Shown piece by piece: positions 57,001 through 62,238 of a stretch of DNA of 64,000 bases. The DNA lies in NCBI RefSeq assembly GCF_036588685.1, contig NC_086378.1, positions 25,955,578 through 26,019,577 of the forward strand, written 5' to 3'. Each line of letters starts with the position of its first letter. Position 1 is the stretch's first letter. The position numbers and the translations under genes are program-made. This DNA comes from Mytilus trossulus (Eukaryota; Mollusca; Bivalvia; Mytilida; Mytilidae). The notes below the pieces were generated by a model. That model was not told the DNA's origin and made no database searches. It saw only the letters and a list, made by a program, of their open reading frames with translations.

Positions 57001-60000
57001 ACTTTATCAAAAAGATTATTACTTAGCTTTTGATTACTGTCAATTTCATGCTTCAACATTTTTAACATCTAAAATTATGTTTTCTAGATGGAATCTCTTA
57101 CTGAGGATCCGTTTTATTCTTAAAATCTTGCAATTTTGACTATCAACATTAATGCCATCTCATTTCATCAATCCCTTATTTATAGCTAAGATTATTTTTT
57201 TCTAATTTGCTTTCGAACCGACTTAAGTAAGCTATTTTTGTTTTTACTCCTTCAAAACAGGTAAATGTATATTTTAACATAGATAATAACAATGTTGGAA
57301 GTTTTCTATCAAAAGAAATGTTAAAAAGTAAAATAACTAATAAGTTCAGCTAATTTTATAGATCAAAATTTGTAATTAAAATGACATGCATAATTTAATC
57401 CTTTTGTTTATTAACCACCCAAATTACAGGTTATAAAACTAATAATGAAGTATAGTTTATGATCTTGGGCAACATAATGTAAATCTCCATCTTAATTAGA
57501 CATAATTGAAATCAAAACAAAGTATGATTTTATTGATAAGTAGACTTAAAAAAATAATAGAAGTTTATTCAGATTTTGTTTTATAACCATATGTATTTAT
57601 AGTGTCGAAATCGGATACATGTAGTTCTAAAAAGATATTGTGAAGTTTTTAAATTTTAATATATATCAAAACATTATAGCAATCAATTATTTATCTTTTA
57701 TTGAAAAGTATGCTTTCAGAAATTTGGATATAAACAAGCTTACTACCCTTATGTAGTAATACAAATTAATTCAAGGCACTTTTCTTATTTCAAATCTTTT
57801 TTCTTATTTCAATACAAAAGGTCTTGATTTATTGATAAGCACATCCATTTGTGTGAAAAGGTAGACATACAATTAAATTTGGTAGGGGATCTGATTGATC
57901 ATAATACAGCTTGAGACAAAAGATACATATACATAGCTTGTTGTTCGGTGTGAGCCAAGGCTCCGTGTTGAAGGCCGTACTTTAACCTATAATGGTTTAC
58001 TTTTTAAATTGTTATTTGGATGGAGAGTTGTCTCATTGGCACTCACACCACATCTTCCTATATCTATATAATTATCTATACTACAAAATTATGAATACAT
58101 ACATATTTTCATCTAAAATAGGTACAATTCCATCAAACTATAATCGATGACTACATCTTTATTTTTGCTGTAATCGATTAAATTACGATTACATATAATT
58201 GAAAATGTCTTCGATTACAGATAACGTTCGATTACTAGAACAAATGTAATCATTTCCAATCGATTACTATATAGGTTATGATTATCGCATCCTCCTGCTG
58301 TGAGTCGCGAGTTTTTAGAGATTCGTGGGTCCGTTGATCACTTCTTTGGTTTGTAGTTGATAACTTAAAACATATGTTGTCCATTATTCACAAGGTATAT
58401 ACACATTTTCATTAAAAATAACTAACAGATCAAGTTCATTTTTGTTTGTTTTCTATTTCTCAATCAAAGAGTAACACACCCTTTTTTAATTATGAAATTT
58501 GTCAGTTTCTGAATTTCTGCTACGAATATGTCTTTTGTCACTTCAATTTCTCTCTAGTTGTTGCGATCATTGAAATAAGATAGTTGAAGACCCTTAAATT
58601 AGAACTTAAGGATGAAATGCACTAATTACTTTCTTTCTTTCTAAACCAAAGCCCATTTGACAAAGGCTTATAAACTGAACAAAATGTCTTGATCAACCTT
58701 CCTCTTTATTCACATATAACCCTGTGGCATTCAATCAATTTGTGTTTGACAGGTTTGTAAAGTTAGTGATACAGGCACATTTGGGCCTCTTGGCTTTTTC
58801 TCCTTTATAAAATCCAATTATGCAATGGAAGGTATGTGTTTATGTATGGGAATTCTACACCGTTTAAGCATATAACACAGATATGTCTATCTTCCTTTCA
58901 GGGTCATAGAAAAGGCATCAAAAGGCGAAAAAGGGATAAAAGAAGGCCGTACAATAAAAAGGTAAATTCAATGATAACACTGTCAGGTAAATTTATTTGA
59001 TTGACTGAAAAATTTTCAAGCCAATGCTGTTCCTGCATACCAATGCTTAATTGTTTTACATTTTCTTATCGGGGCCTTTTATAGCTGACTATATGCGATA
59101 TGGGCTTTGCTCATTGTTGAAGGCCGTACGGTGACCTATAATTGTTAATGTTTGTGTCATTTTGGTCTTTTGTGGATAGTTGTTTCATTGGCAATCATAC
59201 CCCATCTTCGTTTTTATATTAAACTTTACAGACTTAAAAGAAGTGAAATAAGCATTGATTTAAAATAACCACACCACTACCCCGAGGATCCAAGTATGTA
59301 TTTTGTTCATTTACCTAGAAGAACACAGGATTGTCCAACCACAAAAAAAAATGATGCCCTGTTCCTTTTCCTTCCTTCTAAAATCTTGAAAGAATACGGT
59401 TTTGACTTAGTACTTAATGTTCTTAAACTATGTTACCGAATAAAAGATTTTGAAACCCCAAAAATGGTATGACTTTTATTAGATGAGACAGGCTAATGTT
59501 TGTCCCTTGTGTATTTGTATAATATATATCACAATCCTAAGTACCACTATACAACACTGCTTCTTGGTTGTTTCAGACATATATACTTGAACTACTCATC
59601 AATATACATGATGAACTATGTGCATTGCATAGAGTAAGTAAGAAATGTGTCCTAAATTAATGTTACAAAAGAAAACAAAATGTTATTATTACAATATAAT
59701 GTGTCCATACGTGAAGTAATAGTTATTGGTAGAAATCTTGATCATTGTTTGACTTTATTCTTGGCAATATTTTTTCTTATGTTTTTTCATTATCGAGAGA
59801 ATTAGACGTTTAGTTTCCCGATAACCATCATTTATATTTTTGATTTGTTTCAGCAGTCCCGAAGTTTTGATAAATCAAATGATGAAACCACTGGTAGCAA
59901 GAACACAATATTCACAGAGGTAACGAAACAATAGATGCTTAATGAGAATTGTTTATTTGAACTTGATTATTTTAAACATAGATACGTTATCCCAATACCC

Positions 60001-62238
60001 TTGCTTAATCTAAGCGGGGGCATACTGTGACGTTGTTAGTACATATGTTTGTTTCATCAAAATCTCATCATGGAATCAAAACTGTATAGTTCGCTTAAAA
60101 AATATAAGGCCACCAGAGGACAACACTTGGCGTTCATCGCAGCCCTCATCTTTGTTGTCGTAAATGTTTTCACGTAATCTTCTCCTACGAAACTACCGAC
60201 AAAACTAAAAACAAATATAGGGTGAATGATTTTAAGAATATCTAGTATATGTTTTATTGTTTCGTCCACCAGTCAAGAAATAGGGCTGAAACGGCTTAAA
60301 GTATAACATAGGGGTAGATGCATTATTGTTTAATAAAATGAAATATATTATATATAGATAAAAGTGCATACTCCTCATAATAACAAAGCTACTTTCTTCC
60401 TGTTTTCAACAATATTTAATGACGACTTCTTAATGAGTTATTGTTAGTAACGATATTTAGGGCATACGATACAGTTTTGATTCCATGATGATATTTTGAT
60501 GAAAATTTGCAGAACGGCTATTTTTCACCTGATTAAATCAAACACGTTATCAAAAATATACCTTCATGTGCTACTTTTTTTAGTAAAGTGAGATCGAAAT
60601 TTCAGTTATTTGCTCAAAATTCAGATTTGTAAACGTATTTTTCCTTCCGACCAGAACACAAACTTTGTCTTGCTTAAAAAGATAAACACAAGCTGTTTTT
60701 TGCTAAATTATTTGTAATTTCTGTTTTATATATAAATTCTATAAATTTATACATTTTATTTTTACAAATAAGTCATATTTATTAATGTTAAGGATTGTAA
60801 TAAAAAAACTACATTTTTTGCTGTATACTATTTATCAAATTAAAAAAAATTGCACTATTGACCTTTTTATGAAAATTGGTACATATAATATTCGTACGTA
60901 ATTAAACCAAATGTCATTTTAAAGAATAGGGGTCCATGAACTCGTTTTTAAGTTAAATAATTTTAAATGATAAAAATCAGTCGAAAAATGCATCTGTTCC
61001 CGATAAGTTTGACGTCACGAAAATAACAATTTACGTTAGTAACGTCATAACGTCCCATGTAACTGTATCGTATGCCCTTGAGCAAACGTTTATGTTTTTT
61101 TCTGAAATTAAAAAAAAATACATTAGATAGAAAATCTGCAAAACAAGTCTCATGACTATAAACATTGAATGACATCTTTAGAACTTATACCCCGAACCAA
61201 CTTTTCTTAACTATGTTTCCATTTCTCCATATACTTCGTCGAAAATGATTTGCTCTGACATAATTGAATATTTTTTTTCTAAATGTGTTGAATAAATATC
61301 TAGTTAGTTTCTTCGTGTTTTCCCGGTCAATCAACAAACATCGCTGCAATGACTGAACATATTACATAAGAGTAAGTGATTGTCATATATATTTACAACC
61401 ATATGTTTTACAGAAAATCAGTCACAGCAATTGTGCAAAAAAAGTCAAGATCTGCTTATTCAAACACTTTTCATATATTATCAGAATTCTAGAGGACTTA
61501 TTGGCCTAAAGGTTGCATTTCTGTAAATAGTGACAATGTAATTTCCCATAGGAACTCCTAAAACTGTACCACCTTTACTTTGAAGTTTTGAAAAAAAATC
61601 ATATCCTAGAACGGAAAGTTCATATGCACTAGAAGTGTTTTAAAAGTCAAAATATAGGGCTGTGCGGCATATTTTCAACGTTAATGGCCGAACTTCTCAG
61701 AGTTTAAACTAAAACTAAATTTCTTAACCTTGACTGTAGGATTACCACATATTTCATTAAAAACAATATGCATATGTATATTTACTGATAACATTCCAAA
61801 GTAATGTCTCTATGAGATAAAACATAGAGATCATAACTGGGAACCAGTATGTAAGCAAAATAAATTATCTATGAATATTCAATATCTCCCTAAAAAGAGG
61901 CGTGGTTTGAGAAACATCTGTCTTTAAAAAGTGCAACCTTAAGATCTACGGTAATATTAAATTTCAGAAATCGTCTTTTGAATGACACTTAATTTGGTAT
62001 AATGTCGATTAAAAACTTTATCATTTGTTTTTAATTCTACGTTATTATTTAGCCAAACTTGGTTTTGATTTAATAAAGTGTGGGATGATTTTATAAACAC
62101 TGTTGTTGAAAAATTAAGAAGCCTATAGTTGCAGCTTATATCAAACTATTTTTTCAGGTACGTTGTCGTGTACAAGCAAATACAAGTACAAAATTAAAAG
62201 TGTGTGACGTTGTTACCAGAACAGGAAGCTCGAAAGTG
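14990..62238 (+). CDS. Giant microexon-rich ROC-COR GTPase gene (spliced, 3' end beyond window)
   Basis: I see one plus-strand gene assembled from GT-AG exons whose phases all agree. An ATG exon is followed by acidic microexons, a GTPase domain over four exons (47958-53085), one large COR exon (54686-55909) and four small C-terminal exons. Omitting the three broken microexons gives an open frame of about 1042 codons. Motifs are a P-loop GEKGAGKTS, a DFAG box after WD, a TWKD box and ISNTKD, followed by COR-type sequence; this order is diagnostic of ROCO-family GTPases, which signal as GTP-regulated dimers. No leucine-rich repeats, kinase or death domain is visible in the window. The closest expectation is the expanded bivalve ROC-COR family. 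The acidic N-terminal tail is unusual. The transcription start and the end of the gene are not seen. Exon joins are inferred without transcript data. Confidence 0.75.
15521..15553 (+). CDS. Microexon 2 (DSYNGDDDFDE)
   Basis: A 33-nt phase-0 exon bounded by tattttgtag and gtaatttc. It encodes eleven residues, six of them acidic. The GATGAG|gtaattt end resembles the Y-type microexons of the array, so it is probably a diverged relative. Confidence 0.6.
15720..16030 (+). repeat. Family A interspersed repeat, plus copy
   Basis: Begins tggtatgattgccaatgaga and contains ggtcaccgcacggccttcaa, acataaacaaacgacaacca and ctcctgacttgggacaggca. Other copies: 33255-33530 and 48475-48745 (plus); 6318-6470, 35885-36155, 41190-41305 and 59065-59210 (minus). 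Confidence 0.7.
16055..16225 (+). repeat. Family C repeat (agacgcgcgtttcgtcttca)
   Basis: aactcatcataaataccagg, gctagacgcgcgtttcgtct, gacttatcagtgacg and a tail gccaaataaagtacgaagtt. Copies at 16422-16600, 56035-56205, 56445-56515 (partial) and 43305-43405 (partial); very diverged relatives at 5425-5560 and 6665-6830. Confidence 0.7.
16422..16600 (+). repeat. Family C repeat, second copy
   Basis: aaactcatcatagataccat, gctagacgcgcgtttcgtct and a gcgaaataaagtacgaattt tail. It lies just upstream of the stop-containing Y exon. Confidence 0.65.
16738..16767 (+). pseudogene. Y-type microexon, unit 1, with in-frame stop (TAA)
   Basis: It has the acceptor (aattgcag), length (30 nt) and donor (gtaatttg) of the Y microexons of units 2-5, but the phase-0 reading is YSDSE-stop-KIVE. 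Inclusion would terminate the protein after a short acidic peptide. It is either a dead exon that is always skipped or a poison exon. The splice sites themselves look intact. Confidence 0.6.
17013..17143. repeat. Foldback element in intron of unit 1
   Basis: The arm aagtactgaatgcttctttt...aaaagcgttgacc pairs with ggtcaacgctcttacac...gaatactt. Not present in cassettes 2-5, which instead carry a family D repeat in the corresponding intron. Confidence 0.65.
17670..17699 (+). CDS. I-type microexon, unit 1 (IPDYDEHLNE)
   Basis: 30 nt, phase 0, acceptor taatttcag, donor gtataatg. It is homologous to the 27-nt I-type exons of units 2-5 (ISVYEDMNK type) but one codon longer, which fits unit 1 being the most diverged cassette. 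Confidence 0.6.
18299..18328 (+). CDS. D-type microexon, unit 1 (NEDSDENDNQ)
   Basis: 30 nt, phase 0, acceptor attttcag, donor gtaatttg. Nearly identical to the DEDSDENDNQ exons of the later units; Ser followed by acidic residues suits casein kinase 2. Confidence 0.65.
18553..18712 (+). repeat. Family B repeat inside cassette unit 1
   Basis: gagtgccaatgagacaactctccatc... then ggtcaatatacggcttt... and gctataaagggccccaaaat. Homologous copies sit between D and S exons of every unit: 22178-22325, 25315-25465, 28440-28590 and 31488-31622. It therefore inserted before the cassette multiplied. Confidence 0.7.
18742..18771 (+). CDS. S-type microexon, unit 1 (SAGSEEEDNQ)
   Basis: 30 nt, phase 0, acceptor aatttcag, donor gtaatttg. 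The peptide is identical to that of unit 2 at 22364. It contains an S-E-E-E casein-kinase-2-like site. Confidence 0.65.
20082..20111 (+). CDS. Y-type microexon, unit 2 (YSDSGENDAE)
   Basis: 30 nt, phase 0, acceptor aattgcag, donor gtaatttg. Intact counterpart of the stop-containing copy at 16738, and the first usable Y exon of the array. Confidence 0.65.
20198..20420 (+). repeat. Family D repeat in cassette unit 2
   Basis: gagggacgaaagataccaga through ggtgctccggaagggtaaac and ttgcacagaatccacctgca. Copies at the same place in units 3-5 (23424-23655, 26567-26790, 29728-29955), none in unit 1. A diverged copy at 46650-46840 and a minus fragment at 53760-53835 show that it is dispersed. Confidence 0.65.
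20941..20967 (+). CDS. I-type microexon, unit 2 (ISVYEDMNK)
   Basis: 27 nt, phase 0, acceptor tatttttcag, donor gtattatg. The donor differs from the gtaatttg donors of the Y, D and S types, a class-specific feature repeated in units 4 and 5. Confidence 0.65.
21867..21896 (+). CDS. D-type microexon, unit 2 (DEDSDENDNQ)
   Basis: 30 nt, phase 0, donor gtaatttg. The acceptor is atttttag instead of the attttcag of the other D copies. The peptide is the array consensus D-type. Confidence 0.65.
22364..22393 (+). CDS. S-type microexon, unit 2 (SAGSEEEDNQ)
   Basis: 30 nt, phase 0, acceptor taatttcag, donor gtaatttg. It lies just after a family B interspersed repeat that is present at the same place in all five units. 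Confidence 0.65.
23306..23335 (+). CDS. Y-type microexon, unit 3 (YADSDENDDE)
   Basis: 30 nt, phase 0, acceptor aattgcag, donor gtaatttg. Six of ten residues are acidic. It starts the third cassette, 3224 bp after the unit 2 Y exon. Confidence 0.65.
24136..24162 (+). CDS. I-type microexon, unit 3 (ISIYEDMNT)
   Basis: 27 nt, phase 0, acceptor attttcag, donor gtattttg. The last codon is ACG instead of AAG, so the exon ends CG before the donor, which should weaken the 5' splice site relative to the other I copies. Confidence 0.6.
25054..25083 (+). CDS. D-type microexon, unit 3 (DEDSDENDNQ)
   Basis: 30 nt, phase 0, acceptor attttcag, donor gtaatttg. Same peptide as units 2 and 5. Confidence 0.65.
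25499..25528 (+). CDS. S-type microexon, unit 3 (SAGSDEDDNQ)
   Basis: 30 nt, phase 0, acceptor aatttcag, donor gtaatttg. Substitutions relative to the other S copies keep the acidic character (E/D exchange), suggesting selection on charge rather than exact sequence. Confidence 0.65.
26440..26469 (+). CDS. Y-type microexon, unit 4 (YSDSDENDNE)
   Basis: 30 nt, phase 0, acceptor aattacag, donor gtaatttg. Opens the fourth cassette. Confidence 0.65.
27259..27285 (+). CDS. I-type microexon, unit 4 (ISIYEDMNK)
   Basis: 27 nt, phase 0, acceptor attttcag, donor gtattatg. Confidence 0.65.
28175..28204 (+). CDS. D-type microexon, unit 4 (DEDFDENDNQ)
   Basis: 30 nt, phase 0, acceptor attttcag, donor gtaatttg. 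A Ser-to-Phe change removes the potential phosphorylation site present in the other D copies. Confidence 0.65.
28622..28651 (+). CDS. S-type microexon, unit 4 (SAGSEEDDNQ)
   Basis: 30 nt, phase 0, acceptor aatttcag, donor gtaatttg. Same peptide as unit 5. Confidence 0.65.
29609..29638 (+). CDS. Y-type microexon, unit 5 (YADSEENDVE)
   Basis: 30 nt, phase 0, acceptor aattgcag, donor gtgatttg (A-to-G at +3 relative to the other Y copies). The 68 bp around 29451-29586, just upstream, is tandemly duplicated. Confidence 0.6.
30474..30500 (+). CDS. I-type microexon, unit 5 (ISVSDDMNK)
   Basis: 27 nt, phase 0, acceptor tttttcag, donor gtattatg. Tyr is replaced by Ser and Glu by Asp compared with unit 2. 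Confidence 0.65.
31219..31248 (+). CDS. D-type microexon, unit 5 (DEDSDENDNQ)
   Basis: 30 nt, phase 0, acceptor attttcag, donor gtaatttg. The preceding intron is about 170 bp shorter than in units 2-4 because of a deletion near 30725. Confidence 0.65.
31657..31686 (+). CDS. S-type microexon, unit 5 (SAGSEEDDNQ)
   Basis: 30 nt, phase 0, acceptor atttcag, donor gtaatttt. Last intact member of the regular array; downstream cassette sequence is interrupted at about 32378. Confidence 0.65.
32379..32527 (-). repeat. Family B repeat, minus copy at the array boundary
   Basis: ttttggggccctttatagct through gtctcattggcactcacacc, the reverse of the copies in the cassette introns. It abuts the last cassette sequence directly, marking the rearrangement that ended the array. 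Confidence 0.65.
32540..33010 (+). pseudogene. Decayed reverse transcriptase fragment (3' part)
   Basis: A short frame with LEFDIRGHFSSRIHNKRDDV matches, in order, the region downstream of the RT catalytic box in the related fragment at 62810, and the 3' sequence (ttagtctatttttggtaata) matches 63523 onward. Heavily mutated. It adjoins the reversed family B repeat that cuts off cassette 5. Confidence 0.45.
33255..33530 (+). repeat. Family A interspersed repeat, plus copy
   Basis: Shares ggtcaccgtacagccttcaa, acataaacaaacgacaacca and ctcctgacttgggacaggca with 15720. It continues into further repeat sequence (33540-33760) starting gcgggatcccaaccctccc. Confidence 0.65.
33540..34260. repeat. Composite repeat stretch in intron
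   Basis: 33540-33760 begins gcgggatcccaaccctcccc. 33965-34255 contains two related blocks with agacaaagcacattagcaaa and caaagcacatcagccaaaat, the reverse of the tail of the RT relic near 63640 (gcttatgtgctttgtctata). Thus part of this stretch is a minus copy of that retroelement's 3' region. Confidence 0.5.
34791..34820 (+). pseudogene. Broken DTDSE-type microexon (acceptor lost)
   Basis: It aligns over 30 nt with the intact microexon at 35427 and has the same donor (gtcagttt), but the acceptor position reads AA (atatttttaa) instead of AG. The next AG, at 34796-34797, would give a 23-nt frameshifting exon. It belongs to the upstream copy of a roughly 640-650 bp tandem duplication. Confidence 0.55.
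35427..35456 (+). CDS. Diverged microexon (DTDSEVNSNR)
   Basis: 30 nt, phase 0, acceptor attttcag, donor gtcagttt. Less acidic than the array exons and ending in Arg. Its paralogue 636 bp upstream has lost its acceptor. Confidence 0.55.
35557..38553. other. Large intron, little recognised content
   Basis: Apart from the minus family A copy at 35885-36155 I see no repeat or exon with supporting features; AT-rich. Confidence 0.4.
35885..36155 (-). repeat. Family A interspersed repeat, minus copy
   Basis: Reverse complement of the 15720 repeat, ending ctcattggcaatcataccac. Confidence 0.65.
38554..38583 (+). pseudogene. DTDYE-type microexon with in-frame stop (TAG)
   Basis: Good acceptor (tatttacag) and a strong donor (gtgagttt) flank 30 nt that read DTDYEDE then TAG. 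It shares its first 14 bases (GATACAGATTATGA) with an internal part of the next microexon at 42705. With intact splice sites it could act as a poison or alternative last coding exon; otherwise it is a dead copy. Confidence 0.55.
38873..38927. repeat. GC-rich inverted repeat
   Basis: ctctgacgtcccacggc and gccgtcggacgtcagag are inverted repeats (16 of 17) separated by 21 bases, inside a GC-rich patch (about 38780-38940) that stands out from the AT-rich surroundings. Origin not recognised. Confidence 0.5.
39530..40110 (-). pseudogene. Decayed Crypton-type tyrosine recombinase fragment
   Basis: On the minus strand, three broken frames give, in order, YIYHLNPKCNTIFQQPKS, then ENIPFGHNKLGNM, then a shifted frame reading YTNHSCRTTTVYILDE and HIMSVTGHKSDVYLKTYI, ending in an acidic tail and stop. 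NHS-x-R, H...GH and the downstream Tyr are the box II Arg, His and Tyr region of tyrosine recombinases, in the arrangement seen in Crypton elements and domesticated Crypton-derived proteins of animals. At least one frameshift is visible, so it is not functional. It lies in the intron after 38583. Confidence 0.65.
41190..41305 (-). repeat. Family A interspersed repeat, short minus copy
   Basis: ggtattggctttgctcattg through gtctcagtagcaatcatacc; diverged. Confidence 0.5.
42705..42740 (+). CDS. Diverged microexon (FQDTDYEGNVHH)
   Basis: 36 nt, phase 0, acceptor ttttttacag with a good pyrimidine tract, donor gtaaga. It shares the DTDYE core with 38554 but has no stop. Confidence 0.6.
42780..43150 (+). 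repeat. Family E interspersed repeat
   Basis: Contains accgagggaaacgcattaaa, gaacaacgacataacaccga and cttggtacaggacactttta. A reverse copy of the first part lies at 54010-54215. It begins about 40 bp after the 42705 microexon donor. Minus-strand open frames here are by-products of the repeat. Confidence 0.6.
43905..44035 (-). mobile_element. Fragment of the 44952 MITE family, opposite orientation
   Basis: The stretch from ctatggaagaagtgaatcga through ctgcatgcacgccatgcgga is the reverse complement, with small differences, of the internal part of the MITE at about 44970-45085. Confidence 0.6.
44250..44490. repeat. Foldback/MITE with 22-nt C homopolymer
   Basis: Ends agggagctaccatttgattt and (reverse complement) aggcagctaccatttgattt form terminal inverted repeats that extend into G-rich (left) and C-rich (right) tracts; the run of 22 C is at 44445-44466. 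Confidence 0.65.
44860..45605 (-). repeat. Family B repeat, minus copy split by a MITE
   Basis: The first part (tatatcttgttgttcggtat to about 44951) and second part (45534 to about 45605, with gagttgtctcattggcactc) are one repeat interrupted by the 579-bp MITE. Confidence 0.6.
44952..45530. mobile_element. 579-bp Harbinger-like MITE with TTA target duplication
   Basis: Termini GGCCACACCAATTT and AAATTGGTGTGGCC are perfect inverted repeats, directly flanked by TTA on both sides (44949-44951, 45531-45533). A 3-bp TTA/TWA duplication is characteristic of PIF/Harbinger insertion. The element splits a reverse-oriented family B repeat, so it inserted later. No transposase is inside. Confidence 0.7.
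46080..46545. repeat. Region dense in CGAC/GTCG palindromic motifs
   Basis: Many variants of gtcgtgcgac/gtcgtacgac, e.g. actgtcgtacgacgac and cacgacagtcgcacgacg, in both orientations over about 460 bp. It looks like a self-complementary element or end region of a DNA transposon rather than coding sequence. Confidence 0.5.
47228..47260 (+). CDS. Diverged microexon (EEPYIVETDYQ)
   Basis: 33 nt, phase 0, acceptor tatttacag, consensus donor gtaagt. It encodes the last acidic segment before the linker exon. The consensus donor contrasts with the weak gtaatt donors of the array and suggests constitutive use. Confidence 0.6.
47790..47850. repeat. Short perfect inverted repeat in intron
   Basis: ttatgataattttgctgc (47790-47807) and gcagcaaaattatcataa (47833-47850) form an 18-bp perfect stem with a 25-nt loop, about 110 bp upstream of the linker exon acceptor. 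Confidence 0.6.
47958..48033 (+). CDS. Linker exon between acidic tail and GTPase domain
   Basis: 76 nt, entering in phase 0 and leaving in phase 1, acceptor ttgatag, donor gttaat. It encodes about 25 residues (TDMSKAAQENREKLLQQTAE and onward), probably an alpha helix leading into the ROC domain. The split Gly/Asp codon (G|AC) joins in frame to the exon at 50487, which is the main evidence that the microexons and the GTPase belong to one gene. Confidence 0.7.
48475..48745 (+). repeat. Family A interspersed repeat, diverged plus copy
   Basis: Recognisable order of motifs (aatgcgacgactctacaata, gcggccttctataatgaaga, ctcctgacttgggatatgca) but many substitutions. Confidence 0.5.
50487..50747 (+). 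CDS. ROC GTPase exon with P-loop (G1)
   Basis: 261 nt, phase 1 in and phase 1 out, acceptor ttttttgtag, donor gtatat. It encodes a beta-strand RLVIVG running into the Walker A/P-loop GEKGAGKTS (50603-50629), with Gly, Lys and Thr in the positions that bind GTP phosphates and magnesium, then FLKRLFEEE. This is the N-terminal part of a ROC (Ras of complex proteins) domain. The overlapping open frame on the opposite strand is not supported by any family resemblance. The first Met in this exon (50516) could serve an isoform lacking the acidic tail. Confidence 0.85.
51048..51221. repeat. Foldback/MITE in GTPase intron
   Basis: atacaccttatcgctatt at 51048 and its reverse complement aatagcgataaggtgtat at 51204-51221 bound a 174-bp element that contains a G/C-rich ggccgggtcggccggcc stretch unusual for this AT-rich window. 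Confidence 0.6.
52202..52642 (+). CDS. ROC GTPase exon with long insert and DxxG (G3)
   Basis: 441 nt, phase 1 in (G|GC) and phase 1 out, donor gtaatg; the acceptor (cactgaag) has a modest pyrimidine tract. The first roughly 100 residues are Ser/Glu/Lys/Asn-rich and low in hydrophobic residues, an insertion between switch regions. Then comes LLLWDFAGDTEFYQTHQTFL with the G3 motif DFAG at 52531-52542, followed by a beta-strand AIYLVVTKLN. P-loop Lys to G3 Asp is about 152 residues, against roughly 40-60 in a compact small GTPase. The WDFAG.EFY..H pattern is typical of ROC domains. Confidence 0.85.
52934..53085 (+). CDS. ROC GTPase exon with TWKD (G4)
   Basis: 152 nt, phase 1 in (G|AA), phase 0 out, acceptor atcttttag. 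It encodes LWMESIHCYC, then PPVILIGTWKDAV, in which TWKD (53047-53058) occupies the place of the ROC G4 motif that selects guanine. The donor is gttttg, weak except for GT; the reading frame continues through it only four codons before a stop, so splicing here is required to reach the COR exon. The phase agrees with the next exon. Confidence 0.8.
54010..54215 (-). repeat. Family E interspersed repeat, minus copy
   Basis: ttcatgtatttggttttgat through cgtttccctcagttttagtt and onward; reverse of 42780. Confidence 0.55.
54686..55909 (+). CDS. Large exon: end of ROC (G5) and COR domain
   Basis: 1224 nt (408 codons), phase 0 in and out, acceptor ttttgtag, consensus donor gtaagt at 55910. Near the start FISNTKD followed by an amphipathic helix is the expected G5 and last helix of ROC. 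LYS-rich linker sequence then leads into COR, with ALVYFEDLPGHIILDTQWLS, a RGILHNEVLGDIL helix, VMEKFDIIIRP and YFVPCMVK, the signature order of COR dimerization domains. At the C-terminal end, ECGC about 25 residues before CEACTATH gives two Cys pairs that could hold zinc. Without the splice, eight extra codons precede a TAA, which could be an intron-retention end. Confidence 0.88.
56035..56205 (+). repeat. Family C repeat downstream of COR exon
   Basis: aaactcatcatagataccag, gccagacgcgcgtttcgtct and a gccaaataaagtgcgaagtt tail, about 125 bp after the COR exon donor. Confidence 0.65.
56875..58297. mobile_element. Decayed hAT-like non-autonomous element
   Basis: The left end is caggg.atgatcacgatta and the right end, read in reverse complement, caggaggatgcgataatcat, an imperfect inverted repeat starting CAG. 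Flanking 8-mers are atgtgggt and ctgtgagt, matching at 6 of 8, consistent with an old 8-bp hAT duplication. Both subterminal zones are packed with aatcgatta palindromes. A reverse family B copy (57930-58078) is nested inside. No transposase frame survives. Confidence 0.5.
57930..58078 (-). repeat. Family B repeat, minus copy nested in hAT-like element
   Basis: tagcttgttgttcggtgtga through ggcactcacaccacatcttc; very similar to 32379, so probably a younger insertion than its host element. Confidence 0.65.
58902..58961 (+). CDS. Basic C-terminal exon (Lys/Arg-rich)
   Basis: 60 nt, phase 0 in and out, acceptor cttcctttcag with a strong pyrimidine tract, donor gtaaat. It encodes GHRKGIKRRKRDKRRPYNKK, 12 of 20 residues basic, resembling a nuclear localization or acidic-lipid/nucleic-acid binding patch. 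Its charge is opposite to the N-terminal microexon region, so an intramolecular contact is conceivable (inference). Confidence 0.65.
59065..59210 (-). repeat. Family A interspersed repeat, minus copy
   Basis: tatcggggccttttatagct through attggcaatcataccccatc; close to the copies at 6318-6470 and 35885-36155. Confidence 0.65.
59577..59633 (+). CDS. Small C-terminal exon (TYILELLINIHDELCALHR)
   Basis: 57 nt, phase 0 in and out, acceptor gttgtttcag, consensus donor gtaagt. The peptide is predicted helical and hydrophobic on one face (L/I heptad-like spacing). Confidence 0.6.
59854..59919 (+). CDS. Small C-terminal exon with tandem NAGNAG acceptor
   Basis: 66 nt, phase 0, acceptor gatttgtttcag, donor gtaacg. 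It encodes QSRSFDKSNDETTGSKNTIF then TE, polar and Ser/Thr-rich. The acceptor is cagcag at 59851-59856, so use of the second AG would drop one Gln. Confidence 0.6.
60460..61077. mobile_element. 618-bp MITE with GGGCATACGATACAG inverted ends
   Basis: GGGCATACGATACAG (60460-60474) and CTGTATCGTATGCCC (61063-61077) are perfect 15-bp terminal inverted repeats. Flanks are TTA and TTG, a possible decayed 3-bp duplication. A reverse fragment with the same subterminal sequence (tcatcatggaatcaaaactg) lies near 60063. It sits in the intron before the exon at 62158. Confidence 0.6.
62158..62238 (+). CDS. C-terminal exon (VRCRVQANTSTKLKVCDVVT...)
   Basis: 81 nt, phase 0 in and out, acceptor ctattttttcag, donor gtatgt. 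Basic/polar residues with two Cys; no recognised domain. No stop codon is reached, so the gene continues to the right. The next exon is not found before 64000, but the window ends on an acceptor-like tract. Confidence 0.55.

Noticed and set aside
57088..57123. Phase-0 terminal exon MESLTEDPFYS-stop after tttctag
   Set aside because: Lies inside the hAT-like element, and later exons with good sites continue in phase 0; at most an exonized alternative end.
58753..58831. 79-nt exon candidate (VCKVSDTGTFGPLG...) with gtatgt donor
   Set aside because: Leaves in phase 1, which puts a TAG at the start of the next exon (58902); phase chain fails.
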